Assembly: GCA_018907035.1 (NCBI GenBank)
Contig: JACCIC010000037.1
Location: 2,716,501-2,780,500, forward strand
Direction of reading: 5' to 3'
DNA from: Sycobia sp. Sy_11
Lineage: Eukaryota; Arthropoda; Insecta; Hymenoptera; Epichrysomallidae
DNA: 64,000 bases
Position numbers and translations under genes: made by a program. A model generated the notes under the pieces. The model was not told the origin of the DNA. It did not search any database and was given only the letters and a program-made list of their open reading frames with translations. Positions 40,540-54,200 of the stretch are shown here, piece after piece. Positions within the stretch are counted from its first letter, which is position 1. Each line of letters opens with the position of its first letter.

Positions 40540-41860
40540 GCGCATACAGTGTAAAAGGGGCGCGCGTTCGCGGGACGTTCGGTGTCGCGCGTTCAGCGCG
40601 TACGCTAGCGTACGTACACCCATAAGTATATACTATGTATATACACACACTCGGCCTCGCTTGCGCTCGCGCAAGCGCTTTCGTCCGATAATTTCACACC
40701 ATTGCTCGTGCAAATATAGACGCATATCAATATATCTACCATCGTATCATCGTGGGATTTCGACGAGGTACTAATCGCTGTGTAATAGCGTAATCGTCGA
40801 GATAGAAAAAAGATCTAAGGGAAGCCTCGGAAGGCGTTCCTCGAACGACTTACCTTATCGAACGATCGCCACCCTGCGGGCCCGCACTCGGTTATCGGCG
40901 GAATGATGGTGGCTTTCGGTGACTGTGTCGCAAAAATCAGTCAGAACGCAGGCTGTCCGGGCGAGCGGAGCTCGATGGCGGACGACCCGATCGCGGCTTT
41001 ATCCTTGGGGCTGGGCAGTGTCTCAAAGGGTCCTTGGCCAGTTAGGAACATTCGTTTCGCCGATTCTCTCGCCGTTCGACTGGTTATAATCTTACGATGC
41101 TTTTCTTTCTCTCTTCGAACTCCCAAAGTCGGGATCTCGACGACTCCCGACTCTCCGTAGGCACTAAAATATGCCTGTCGACGTGCTACTTACACGTCTC
41201 CGTCTTTCGCACCAGCTTTAGATTCTCGCTGGCGTTTTATAATTCACAAGTGTTGCATGTTGCGAGCTCTCGACTGTTTGATGCGTGTTTCAACTACTGG
41301 CGTCACTATTATTCACTCTCCTTTGAATGCGATCTCGTTTTACGGTGACTCTTTCGACCGTGCCTCCGACCGAAATCTTTTAATATATATTTTGCACACG
41401 ACGCTCCAAGACGTGCCTCAGCCGATGTGAACACGGATTTTCCAACTTCCACTGATGTCTCCCCAGATGCGACTCGATGAAATTTATATAGGTATAGCGT
41501 ATATCAGAGCAGATCAGAGACGACGCGAAAAAACGTGCAGGTATATAAAACCCGTATAAACTCAAAACCCGCTGCAACTCGCACCGACGACGAAGCGAGC
41601 TTGTTGAGGGACGCAACGCGAGAGGACGAAGCGACGCTTGCTGAGGCTGTTGGCGCGGCGAATTAAGCCTCAACTTTCGGCCGATGAGCGGACACGTGCA
41701 AGCAGAAGGGTGCGCGAACTTTCAATAATATAACCCATGTATACGCAAATCATATTGATAATGCGTCCCACGTGCGAAAACTGCGCGGGATCCACCTTGG
41801 ACGAAGGCAACATCTGGCGGTGACCGCGGGAGTTAAACCGTAAAGTTCATAGCGGCAAAT
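40540..41860. promoter_or_regulatory. CpG island with a spliced minus-strand leader candidate
   Basis: Over 1.3 kb the sequence is GC- and CpG-rich. On the minus strand a consensus donor, GATAAG/GTAAGT, follows position 40,854, so a minus-strand exon probably ends there. Every frame running into that donor is closed by a stop without a later ATG, which suggests an untranslated first exon. The next coding sequence on this strand is ODC, 13.9 kb away, so this could be a distal ODC promoter or the start of a non-coding RNA. Two strong palindromes lie at 40,600-40,613 and 40,659-40,676. Confidence 0.4.
40659..40676. repeat. Hairpin GCTTGCGC/GCGCAAGC
   Basis: Perfect 8-base arms separated by TC. 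A second perfect 14-base palindrome, GTACGCTAGCGTAC, lies at 40,600-40,613. Both are in the CpG island. Confidence 0.7.
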
Positions 41861-42381
41861 TTAATTTTACCAAGGTAATATATTTCATAGCAGCACCAGT
41901 TTCTGTATTCTGTTTAAACGGGATTTTATTCCAAAATAGAGAGTTAACTTATTTTAATGATATTATAAGAAGTGTTTGATAGATAATTTTTTAATTTATT
42001 TAATTTATTATGTTTTCTCGGCTATATATATGTACACGTATTCATACTAAAAATTTTAAGACTAATTGTGAAATATAAAGTTTTTAAGCTAAATAAAATA
42101 TTTAATAGATTTAGTGAAATATATCAACTATAAATAAAAACAACATTATTTAATAATATATAATATATATTAAAGTAATAAAAAAATAATCCATAAAAAA
42201 AATTTTATAAAAAGTTATATTTCTTTATCAAAAGTATTTATTATTAAAAAAAGTTTCTCTATACATATAATGGAATACATTGAAAAGTTCCTATGAAACA
42301 TATTAAAGGGTTTGTCTCAGTTTTTCTTTTTTAATTTAATTTTACATTCGTTTAATTATAGAAAATAGTGTTCTAAAAAAT
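41861..42381. other. AT-rich spacer downstream of gene A
   Basis: No coding signal. The right part would hold the gene A 3' UTR; a minus-strand AATAAA candidate is near 42,238. Confidence 0.4.
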
Positions 42382-43340
42382 CTATAATATCGGATAAAAC
42401 GTTAAAATAAATAACGGGGCGTTTGGATTGTTGTGTTGGTTGTAAAAATGTTTTCCAACTAAGCAAACAGTATTAAAATCTGATGGTGTGCCTTGTCGTT
42501 CCCCTTTATTCCAGATTTGAGCTTTCGGTAAAGGATCGTAATCTAAATTGCTGCGATGTATGTGGTCTGCAATTTTGAACTGATTATGATTCAATTCGGC
42601 TATTAAATCTTGGGCCCTGTTTGTTATTAATGTGTAATGACACACAATATCCTGATCGTCTCTCGACAGGAAACCCGACCGCCATCTGCGCAAGTTGCAC
42701 AATAAATATTTTAAAATTGAATTTAAACGACAAACATTTTATATGCAGAACTAAATAAAACAATAGTTTTATACACAATAAAATAAATTTAACTCGATAA
42801 AAAGTAATGCATCAATTTTAAATTCTGTATAATTTAATTTTCATTCGAATATATATATATATATATAAACAATTTTCTTAATAGTATTAACAAGATAACA
42901 TTCAACAAATTTTTAAATTTAAATTGGTGTATAAGAGTATCAATAATTTTCAATTTTATTATATTTTATTAATGTTTCATTTACTTTTTTATCATAAAGA
43001 TTTATATAAAGCTATCTATATCTTTTCTCATACAAATTCTAATTTTAGTTAATCAATGCATTTTTTGAATACAAGTTTTGATATAATTGTATCTATCGTA
43101 GATATTAAATATATATTATATTTGTTTTTATTAGAAATTGTAAGGCACATGCAGAAGGTGTAGTATGTGTTCTAGTTTTAATTATTTAGAATGCAAATGT
43201 TAGAGTTTAATTTGTATAAATTACTGTCAATATTGATCATTCGTCATTCGAATCAATAAATCAGCTTCTGTGTCATCAACAATTAACGAAGATATAAAAT
43301 CTACAACAATTTTTATCGGTCGATGAAACAATATATATAT

Positions 43341-43405
<65 letters not shown>

Positions 43406-44933
43406 TAAATATAATTAAGGACTTTTATAGTAGACGGGCGTGCATTGGCGTACGCCTTTAATGAAAATTGAACAAAATTGATGCTGCGGGCGCAGTCTAT
43501 CGCTGCATAAACACCTGGAGTACGAGTAGGACTCGACGTTGTCGCTGCTGCTCTCGCCTTGCGGATGGGAGGCGTGGCCTCGTGGATGGCCGGGCCTGCC
43601 CTCCGGATGGCACTTGCCCATTTGCGAGTTATTCAGCAGCCTCTGTGCGTCGCTGGGCGACGAGCCCCCGTATTGGGCGCCGCCGAGCATACCCGTGACC
43701 AGGGCCGGATTCCCGCTAGTAAGGATGTGCTTGACGACACCGCGCCGATGACGGCGCATCGCGTTCGCGGCGAGCCTGCGCAGCTCCTCGCTGCCGATGC
43801 CCGTCTGAGAGGCGACCACGTCGTAGAGGCAGCTGTTCTGACCGCCGGCCTGGTCGCTGAGGCCGCCCGCCGCTGACGACGACGCTGATGACGACGACGC
43901 GGGATTCCTACCGCCGCGCAGGCTCCAATGGCCAACCTATAGTACAATCGATGGGAATATTTACAAGAAGTAAATTCTGACATTTTTGCGATCCTATATA
44001 GATTCATATAAAGGTGAAATAAAATTTTTTTAAATGGGTAGCGCTAGCTCGATGCAAAATTTTATAAGTAGCGCATTGAAGATGCAAATAAGGATCTTTC
44101 CCTTCTGTATTTGCTTTTATCTATGAGACCTTAAAACTCGGATCAAATAATTTTTCAAATATTTTATTGTTAAAATCGGATTATTAGTTAACTTGAAAAT
44201 TAACACAGAATTTCGTAAATACATCTGTTTTTTGTGTATTCATAACTTCTATAGAAATCAACTTTTGAAGTTTAAAATTAACATTCTTATTGGATTAAAT
44301 AATTCGTTTAAAGCAAAGAAAATTTAGTAATAAAACTTTAATAAGTATAATAATTGAACTTGTTTCTATAAGAAAAGACGTCCTCTTTCAAAGATCATAA
44401 TCCTGGTTTAGCAAGAAACAAAATATTTTAGTAAAAAATTTATTGTAAATTTGATATATGATTTAATTATTTACATTTATCGTAATTTTTTTTCTTCGAG
44501 TTTTAAGTTTTTAGATAAAAACGAAAAAAAAAACAAAAAACGCCTTTTTGCAACTCTAATGTGCTGTTTACACAAATTTGCATCAAATTGTAAGAAAAAA
44601 GGCAGAATTTTCTAGTAATTATGAACCTTTTTTGTCCCCTTGGATTGGACTCACCTGGAGGAGATCGTTTAACAAGGAGCGCGCATTATATTCTACATCT
44701 ATTACGATTTTTCCATTTTTCTTTCCGAATGCGTAGACGATCTGATCACATTTCCAAATCCTAATCATTCTTCTGATTACGTTGCTTAGAGCCCAGGCGT
44801 GCAGTAAACCGCCGGGCCCGTTGTCGTTAGTCTTCTTAATAATTTCATTTACGAGTTCAAAATACTGTTTTCTGTCCTCTTTCCAGCTGAAAATTTTATC
44901 ATCTTCATTTATAATTAGATTTTCGTTGAACAT
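42382..44933 (-). CDS. Gene A: unrecognised protein, paralogue of gene B
   Basis: Three exons on the minus strand: 44,933-44,655, 43,936-43,515 and 42,685-42,382, with GT/AG junctions and phases 0 and 2, coding for about 334 residues. An upstream exon cannot be excluded. Block order: PGGLLHAWALS followed by a strand-like RRMIRIW (about 40-60); VIDVEYN (about 77-83); GHW at 95-97; a Ser/Ala linker (about 106-118); SCLYDVVASQTGI (128-140); LGGAQYGG; an NSQMGK block; GHPRGHASH; SGFLSRDDQD; and a C-terminal FILTFYP. The same blocks in the same order occur in gene B. The ALS/IRIW and GHW blocks recall the second half of an OTU cysteine protease and the CLYD block recalls its first half, but the order is reversed. 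The end recalls bacterial RNase A-like domains. Function unknown. Exon 2 is strikingly GC-rich. Confidence 0.75.
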
Positions 44934-46363
44934 ATTTTCTAAACGGATTTTTTGCTATTTTTTATTTCTTTTTTAATATAATTTTTTAAATGTTGAAATC
45001 ACATGGTTCTTTTTTACTATAAATTTAGAACTCATTTTTGAGTTTCAGTTACGTGAAATAACTTTGTTAACCTAATTAAATATTTTCGATTGTCATTTTT
45101 ATACACATTAGTTTAATTGATTGCAGCGCCTGATTTTTAATATATTACGGAATTTTATCGAACTTCAAATGTAAGAAAAAGCCTATTCTGTTTTATCGGC
45201 TTGTCCAGTATTCACCAGGACCGTAGTAGTCGAACTTACGTGTAAATTATAAATGGCCCATACATAATTTTTATTTTATAATACTTGTGCATTGCAAGTA
45301 GTGTAGGAACTAGCCGCGAGTGATCATTTTGTCAAAAGAAAATCATATAAATAATAAAATAAATTTTTTTGCACTCTTTTTGATGAATATCAATCCAATT
45401 TGTTTATTAATCCTAATTATAAAATTCGAGCTTCAAATGATGAAAATATTTCATATCTCTTATGACCAGAAAAGTAGCATAACTTAGCAAAAGATTTTTT
45501 CGATCGCCCTTCATTCTTTCTTTGCCTTTCATAAGAGATCATCTATGCTTCATTTCTTTTTCACTATCCAAAATTATTCTATATATTTATGACGTGCGAT
45601 AGAACCGGGGTTAGTCTGAGAAGTTCTCTATCAAAATGTGTGCGTGCACGAGTGCACGTGTGTACACATATTTTTTATTATTACTGAATCGTGGTTAGTC
45701 TATAACAGATAAAGTTATATAATGATGAATAATATAAATAAATACTTTTAAGTTCATAATAAATACAAATATTCTAGAAAACACATTAAGTATATAGGAA
45801 AATAAAAAGTATAATCTTCTACAGTATATAAATATATAAATTATATAAAATTTAAAATCCTTTCTCACATCCACATTGGCAAAACAGCCATCAGTCCTGA
45901 AATATTGATGTAACACTTTTTCCATCGACAATTTCTTCGAATTTTACCAAATTAAAAATGTTATTTATCGATTATTTTTATCGAAAAAATCAATTGAAAG
46001 TTACTTCTGCATCGTTCTTCAAAAATTTTATGATAATTAAAGTGGGCCAAAATCATCGAGGAACTTTATTTTCCGGATTCTAATACCCAACCTATCAAAA
46101 TATTCGGAGGCACAATTTAAAAATATACGAAAATGTGCACTTTTACGTATCTAACATATATAAACTGCTATTGAAACAGTTCATTTTCAATATTTTTCTT
46201 TCAATGTAAAGTAACTGATAATTAATATATTTTTTATTTTCATTTAAACATTTTAATTAAGGTTACAACAATTATTCGCAAGTATAATTATTCAGACATG
46301 ATAAAGAATTGAACTCAAAGTTGGTTCTCGAAAACACTTTTTCTATTTTGAGATATTTAGAGG
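44934..46363. other. Upstream of gene A, no gene seen
   Basis: AT-rich. No exon of gene A could be recognised further upstream, although the sequence just before the ATG (CGTTTAG/AAAATATG) could be a weak acceptor. A short GC-richer run at 45,195-45,250 is unexplained. Confidence 0.35.
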
Positions 46364-46450
46364 CTGTACATACAATTGAATAAATTTATTTCAGAAATTT
46401 TTTGTCAGCGTCGAGATATTTTTTAATTTTCCATTCATAATTAACAATTA
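46364..46450 (+). repeat. Repeat family 2, copy 1
   Basis: About 87 bases that recur in inverted orientation at 60,751-60,841. Shared words include TTTGTCAGCGTCGA, AATAAATTTATTTCAGAAAT and TTTTCCATTCATAATTAA. No coding content. Nature unknown; possibly part of a transposon. Confidence 0.8.
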
Positions 46451-46923
46451 TCGCGGTATGGAGCGCTCTTAAGAGTGGTTACCAACGCCATGATGAATTA
46501 TTAAAATTGAAATGAAAATGTATAAATGGTAGATTTCGTTTTGCACCCTCATTTTGTGTTTTATAATGTTGAAACAATTTTTTTTTATCTTTGAAAAATT
46601 CTACAACTGGGATTACCCTTACTGCTTTTATAATATTTTTCAAAGTTAGTTGAAAAATATAAAAAAAATTGTATTTAAATGTCGTCTGCGCCATAGAAAT
46701 CGCAGCTTTGCAGTAACAAAAAATATTATAAATTTATACGTAAAGTACAGATCAATCTTCGGTCAGCTCAGATATAGAATTGAATAATGAATCGAATGAA
46801 CTTTATTTCATTTTTCTATTCATGGAATTGTAGGATATATTTTTTGAATAGCTATAGAAGCTGCAAAAAATATTCAATGCCGTACAAAATTAAATAAAGA
46901 ATTATGAAGCATGATGCAGTCAA

Positions 46924-46924
<1 letters not shown>

Positions 46925-46981
<57 letters not shown>
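46925..46981. repeat. (TA)n microsatellite with (CATA)n tail
   Basis: Pure TA tract followed by CATA repeats to about 47,006, immediately before repeat family 1 copy 1. Confidence 0.9.
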
Positions 46982-46985
<4 letters not shown>

Positions 46986-47009
46986 CATACGTACATACAT
47001 ACATGCATA

Positions 47010-47288
47010 GGAATGTAATACCGGGTAATGCGGTGATTTGAGAGGTGCAGACGTACGAGCTTGAATCAATAGATAAATGAAAATATAATAGGAGAGTAAT
47101 TGTTCTTAAATTAATGTTTTCCAAGCCTCAATAATGTATATATAATATTGATGTAGGCAAAATTTTATTGCCTACACAGATTTAATATTTATATATACGC
47201 TAAAAAAAATTTTATTAAATAAATCGTTTCTTATGACAACTACAACCCATGAGAAATCTCAAATTTTAAAAATGTCTCTTTAGCTAGT
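47010..47288 (+). repeat. Repeat family 1, copy 1
   Basis: About 280 bases that recur in direct orientation at 59,920-60,190 with an estimated four-fifths identity. Shared words include GACGTACGAGCTTGA, CAATAGATAAATGAAAATA, TTATTGCCTACACAGATT and AAATCGTTTCTTATGA. No open frame of note. An interspersed repeat of unknown class. Confidence 0.85.
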
Positions 47289-48253
47289 CATTTTTATGAT
47301 TTTTGTATTGTTTCGTTAAGAAAATTCAATTTCAGCAAATTAGTACTGTGATATTCGTAATAAGTACTACAAAAAACAAGCACATACATGTTCAGCAAAA
47401 TCGCATGTAGGCGCTTTTCCGAAGTCCGCACCCAAATGTATATTTTTAAAAAGGCTTAAGCGGTAGAAAAGTGTTGCAATGTGATGGGTGTATATTATTT
47501 TATATTAATAGAAATTTTACGACAGAACCGAGGGCCTTTACGACAAAAATATAACGCATATAATAAGCTAATTTTGTTGGAGCAGATAGTGTAAAACAAT
47601 AGGACCAGATGTAGTAAACACTGGTAAACACTTCCGCTTCTGTTTCACTCCGACTTTGATAAGAAGGCGCACGCCGTGACGCTCGACTCATACCTGCTCA
47701 TACTCGACTCACTCATGGAACGCTGTATTGTATATTGTTTGCCTATATACACATGAACTTCAACTTGCACGCTTCATGTTCTTTTTAAACATAAAATATC
47801 TTTTATATATAAAAACTACAATAAAATGCATAATGTAAAATACAATCTACATATACTTAGTTGTATTGCCTAATTTTCTTTTATAATTACGTTAAATATA
47901 AATTTGAAATATTACAATAAGCACCAGGGTTCTTTTTATTTTGATAATAATATATTCTGGTAGTTTAGCGTGGCGCTGCGATCGGATTCAATCAATCAAC
48001 GCAAGAAGTAAAGCCACTAACGCGCATGCCTCAGTCTCCCGATCCCGACACCCACTAGTCCCAGTAGTCGGTACCGCTTGGCATCTGCTGGCATCTTTGG
48101 TCGTATTTATCCGTATCTAGCGATATGTGTACGTATGTACAATCAGGTGCAACCAGATACAACTGGTACGGATCCATCGAGAACATCGAAAAGCACCTAG
48201 AAGCACGTGTATTTTGTTTAGTGCAGTAGGACAACCTTTAAAATATACTTAAA
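47289..48253. promoter_or_regulatory. Region upstream of URB1
   Basis: AT-rich to about 47.9 kb, then a GC-richer segment (about 47,970-48,200) just before the URB1 start codon, a plausible promoter and 5' UTR. No TATA box was identified. A 63-codon minus-strand frame at 47,500-47,691 has no recognisable similarity. Confidence 0.35.
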
Positions 48254-51200
48254 ATGAATCTTACTTCTCGAAGGGAAAAAAGAAAATTTACTTCAAATGG
48301 AATATCTGTTAAGACTGCAAAAAAAATTAAAAGTACAGAAAATAATTGTAAAGATGTTACGATCAATAATTCTGATATTTCAGATAGTGAAAATCTGCAA
48401 GACGTTAAAGTTACTGCAGAAGAAAGTAATTCAATCAATGGTAAATTTTTAAGAAGTTCGTTTACATCAGCTGATGGGCTACATATGTTACAAAAATTCT
48501 TAACAATATGTAGTGAACAAAATGAAAAAGATTTAGCATCAGAATATTTAGAAGCTGGTGGCAGTATTCTTGAAATTCTTCGATTACTTGATAAATCAGA
48601 GAAAAAGAATATCAGCAATACATCTACTGTTTTTGCAGCAGTACATATAATTATAATAAAGTAAGCCTCATTGGTATTATAAACAATAAATATTAGTGAC
48701 AAATAAACATGTTTCTTTCAGAATTTTAGCTAAATATCCTCAGTATCAGTCAAATGCACAAGAAGCATGTAGACATTTAATCAATAGTTATCTAGCATCT
48801 ATACACTCAATGCTTTCTAATGAAAGTAAAGCAAAACATCGCAAAATTGTTCTTAAATTACTGGCTGCGATAGTATCTCTGGGTGGCACACTACCTCGTG
48901 AATTATTAAATCATTTATCATTACATTCTGTACTATTAGAAGTTTTAATTTCTCATGCAAAGCCCACAGATCGTCAAAGTGTAAGAGTATGCTTTATACA
49001 TTTTATACTTGCTTTCCTTATTGAAGGACATGCAGCTGATATAAAAGCATTACTTGAAAAACGTGGAGTGTTGTCTAGTATTTTCTCTGGCTTAATTTAT
49101 GATTATTCTGATGTAGTTCAACTTGTATTATCAACTATAAAGAAATATATTTTAGAAAATCCTGCAATTAGTAAAACAATAAAGTTACATATATTTTCAA
49201 CTCCAGTTGTTCTAGGACTTATCAATTTATATAATTGGAAAGGACCAAAAAATTGGCCAGGTCATAAAAGACAGAAAGTAGCTATAGAAATTGAAGATTT
49301 AGAACAAAAAGAGGTAAACAATTTTTCAATTTATATTAATATACAATTATTTTTTAAATCAAAATAAGTAATTAACGGATTTTTAGATTACAGTTAACGC
49401 TGTTCATGAATTTCTTATTGTACTTTTAACTTCCAATCGATATGGTATTGCTTTTCATGATCGTAGTCTAGGAATAAATTCTAGTCGAAAGAATAATCAA
49501 CTCATAAATACCGTATTGCAAGGTCTAGATAAGCCTTGGGAACATGAAAAACCATCAGAATTAGTAGTGAAAATATTAGTTGCCTGTCCAGATTTAATTA
49601 AATCTCAGCTTTTGTATACAGAACCATATTTAGTTCCAAGAGTTTCAAAAAATTGGATTAGTGCAGTACAGTTTATTATAAAGGTATTTACATGTTTAAT
49701 GATACAGAATTAAAATTATAATATTAATTCATAATTCATTTTATTTTAGATAATCGATAATATTAATGTAGGAAATTTTTTTAAAATATGTACAGAAGAA
49801 ATGACCACAGTTCAAATATCCCAATCAATTTTAAACTTAATAATGCCGTCAACAGTTTTCAAAAATTTAATAATTCCTTCATTAGATCAAAATAATCCTA
49901 TTATTCATCGTGAAATTGTTATTTTGATATTAGCTATAATTAAAAAAGCAAAAAATTTCATAGAATCATATAAAGATATTGCATTGAGCACTTATGAAAG
50001 TTTTACTTTTAATAACATTATTTTGGAACACATTATAAAAGTAAGTTAAAAACAAATCTTAGAACGATTATTTAATTACATACTTTATATTTTATTATAA
50101 ATGTGATTAACAGAATATGCCCACTTTTGAGTCTCTTCTAAATGTTTGGATCCAAGCTTTCACCAACAACTCAGAAATACAAAATACTGATGCAAATGAT
50201 GAAAACTTAAATATTAACTTAAAAGATCATTTACTGTCAATTTTAAATCTTCTTGAAGTATATATAGAAATTTGTCCAGATACTTTAATAACAAATAATA
50301 TTGAAAATACAGAAAAAAAGTCTATGATATTATTAACCAATCTGTGTACAGTACAAGATTTTAACGAAGAAGAATCAACTATTATGAAAACGAAAGCTAT
50401 AAAAATCATCTTATGTACAAACACATCAGGTTTTACTCCAACTGAAGTAAATAATATTTTTTATATAAAAAAGTATCTAATCTTGTTTACAGGAAATTAT
50501 TAACTTTATAATATTTATAGGGAATTTTTAGTATTGCACTATCATTTTTAATAAGTAAGGTTGGAGATAAAAATACTTCTCTTGATTTAGAAGTATGTAA
50601 AACAATAAATTTATTTTTAAGTAAATTTGGAATGTTTGAGGAACATGAAGATCAAATTGAAATTTGGATCAATGGATTCACATATATTCAAACAGTAGAA
50701 GATAAATTGGAAATCGCCAATTGGATTTCAAAGCTTCTAAAACATATATCCAAAGAAACAAAAGTATATATATCTTCAATTTTTAAAGCTGAAGAAACTA
50801 CTGATGAACAAATTATGAATTTCAACAAAGAAGAAGATGTGTTAAATGGTATAAAATTTGTTTTTACTTTATATAAGAAAATTAATAAAAATATGAAAAA
50901 TATAACTATTTATATTTTCAGAATTATGTGAAAGAAGTATAGAAGATGTACAATCGATTACCCCAATGTTACCAGTTACTTCAATATCATTACTTTTATA
51001 TGCTGCAATTGAAGACTTAAAAAAGTGTTGTTCTTCTAATGTTATAAAACATTATATGTCAATTATTTTAACTCATACATTGCACTGTCAAGTATTGTCC
51101 AGAACTTTGATAGCTTTAACTGAAGACTTAGAACTTCTTACTTACACATACAAATATTTAACTAGTTGGTTAGACAAAAATTCTTTAGTTCCTATAAAAA

Positions 51201-54200
51201 AACCGTTTCCATCAGAAAGCCTATTTCGAATTATCAGTGATATTTTACTGAGTTTCGATAAAATTTATAAAATAAGTGTACAAGAATCTCAACTGTGCAT
51301 ACAATTTGAGAATAATATCATAAATTATTCTCTTGATCATTTTAAGATTAAAGCTTTATGTAAAATGATAATTTTTTATTTAACTCAAACATTACAAAGA
51401 ACTAACATAAACATTCAAAACATAGATGTTTATACGACTATTTTATTGTCGTTATTAGAAATAGCAAATAAATTAGAGCACAGTTTATTAAATGACTGTG
51501 CAAAATGGATTTTTAAACACCCTTTCATCTTACAACATTTTAAACCAATTTATAAAAATAATAATACATCAGAAAAAGCCATCACAACATTAATTATTCA
51601 AATTTGGACTCTTTTTTGGAATTATAATCAACAGTCAATAGTATTGAATCTTATACTTCCTTATCAAGAAAAATTTATTATGGAGATAAAACGTGCAGTT
51701 AAAAAATACAAGGATTGCGATTCAAAAAAGAAGATTAAATTTCATCTTGAACTATTTCAACTTTTACCATTAAATAACGAAATTTCGCATGATTTATTAT
51801 CTACAATTGTAACATTACCAAAAGAAAAGTTTTTATCTTCGGATAAATCGGAATTATCGGTTTGGGGTGTAATGATTTCTAAGTTGATAGAAAACTTTTC
51901 TAAAGAGTTCGTAAAAAATGAATCTTTTTCACATAATAACATAGATGAAATCTTATTAAAAAAATTATTTTGCGATTTAACACAATTGAAAATATTATAT
52001 AAATTAAACATAGATTTATGGGAAAATTCCATATTCAATTATATGTTCAAATTTCCTCATAACATTTCTATTGTTGATGAAAGTAAGTAATTATATTTAT
52101 TACTTTTCAATTTCATTTAAAGTAAAACATTATATTAATTATGTAATATATTAATATGTTAATAATTTTATTTTATTTTTACAGAATTATTTAATTCATT
52201 GATAAGTACTTATAAAAGTCCATCAACTATTAAACTACTTACTTTATTTGTGGAAAGAAATTCTAAATTTATAACAGTATTTACCATGTATGTAAATAAC
52301 AATGAAGAAATTTTTCAAGAAAAGTTTTTAATTTTTTCAATTTTAACAAGTAATTTATGCGATAAATGGAATGAAGATTTTCTTAAAAAATTATGCAATT
52401 ACTATAAATCTGATATTATTCTTTTCTTGACTGAGCCACAAGTTAATAGCTTTTCTTGGATTTTAGAAAATGTTGATACCATAAAGTATTTAATTGATCG
52501 TGTATTTGGTGTGTAGAATGTCTCTCTCTCTCTCTTTATTAATTCGCTATTTTTTAAAATTTGTTAATGCTGTATTTTTAGATTCCAAATTATGCAAAGA
52601 AATATGTGATACAATTTTATCTAATGGAGATAAACTAGATGCAGTTACTGAAACACACATAAAACTATACAATATTTTATTTAACAAAAGTTTAGAAATA
52701 AATTCAGATGCCTTAAAAGATTTTATTCAAGTGCTTCTCCATGTAACTGTAATAATATTAAAGAAAGATTCCAAAAATACAGAAAAATTAAACTTTTTTT
52801 GTAATACACTTATTGAAACTATTAATATTTTAAAATTAAAGAATAATTTTATATTTGATGAGTTGACAAAAAATTATTCTTGGGCCCAATTTATTCGTAT
52901 CAATTTAAAACAAAGTCTTAAAATTACAAAACAAGATAAAAGAAATAGCTCTGTATTATTAAAATCTTTAATAGTGACTTGTGATGCTGCATACAAAGAT
53001 AATGGTAGTAATGAGTATGTTAAAACTATTTTTGAAATGACAACATCGCATTCTGAATTTATAAATATAATGCTTAGTAATTCAAGTATAAAAAGTAAGT
53101 CTTACATGAACTTTAAATGTATTAACTACGTATAAAATTTTTGTCTGATGCTCAATTAATATTTCATTATGTAGGTAGTCTTGTAGAATTATTATTAACT
53201 TTAATAAGAAAAAACCATACATTAATGTTAACGAGTCATATTCCTCTCTACTTAGCATCATATAATGCTACTTTGAAGAAAAGTGATCAATTTATTTTAA
53301 ACGTAAGTGTTCAAATAATCACATAATTTAAATTATACATATTTTAAATTTTATTTAAATTTGAATAAAAATTAAATGTTACAGATTCTTCAATACTATG
53401 AAAACAATGGAATAAAATTAAATAATTATAAGCCCTATCTTTGGGGCGATGCTGCTGCATCCCATTACAGTATCAAAGGTGAACTTGATACAGCTTTGTT
53501 AAGACAACCTTCGACATCGCAAGTCTTAGATTTACTAGATCTTGAACTAGTTAATAGTACAATTAAAAATTTTCCTGTTGAAAGAAATGAGGAAGTATGT
53601 TTACTTATACAATATATTTTTTAACATATCAAAGCATTTTGAAGTGCATTAAAGGCAACCATGTCCAACACAAGAAATGCATACTGTATATGAGCTATTT
53701 GAATAATTAAATGGCTATTAGTTTATTTTATTTTTATTATTTTTATTATACTCTTATCTAGACTATATATTTGTTAATAACAACACCTGTTGTGAGATTT
53801 AAACATTTTTTTTATTCACTTTGAGTAATTAATATTTTTATTTTAAATATTGAATAATTGAATTAATAAATATTTATATTCATCTTACAGTATTTATAAA
53901 AACGAATACAATTATAGTGGTAGTCAGACTGCCTTAATGTAAAATCGCCCCCATAGAATCTGTACAAACATATTTATAAATTCAAAACATATGTGCCTTT
54001 TTTATAATCAATAACTATGTATCTAAAAGTTCAAGACTATGAATTAAAAATTTATAATTTATAGTTTATGAAGAGTGTAACTAAAAAACGATCTGAACTT
54101 TTGAGGTGCATTATGTTTTCAATTACATATTAATAAATCTCTTTATTTCTAGTGTAACCTTACGAATACAACCGACGCATCAGATCAAATTTATGATCCT

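Noticed and set aside
41380..41673. 97-codon minus-strand frame in the CpG island
   Set aside because: Low-complexity start, no family resemblance, and it ends without a splice link to other coding sequence; more likely leader or promoter DNA.
43468..43876. Overlapping plus-strand frames of 70-105 codons and a second minus-strand frame of 124 codons
   Set aside because: They are shadows of the GC-rich exon 2 of gene A, where stop codons are rare; only the spliced minus frame matches gene B.
48238..48702. 154-codon minus-strand open frame
   Set aside because: It lies antisense to URB1 exon 1, is hydrophobic because of the complementary codons, and has no supporting motif.
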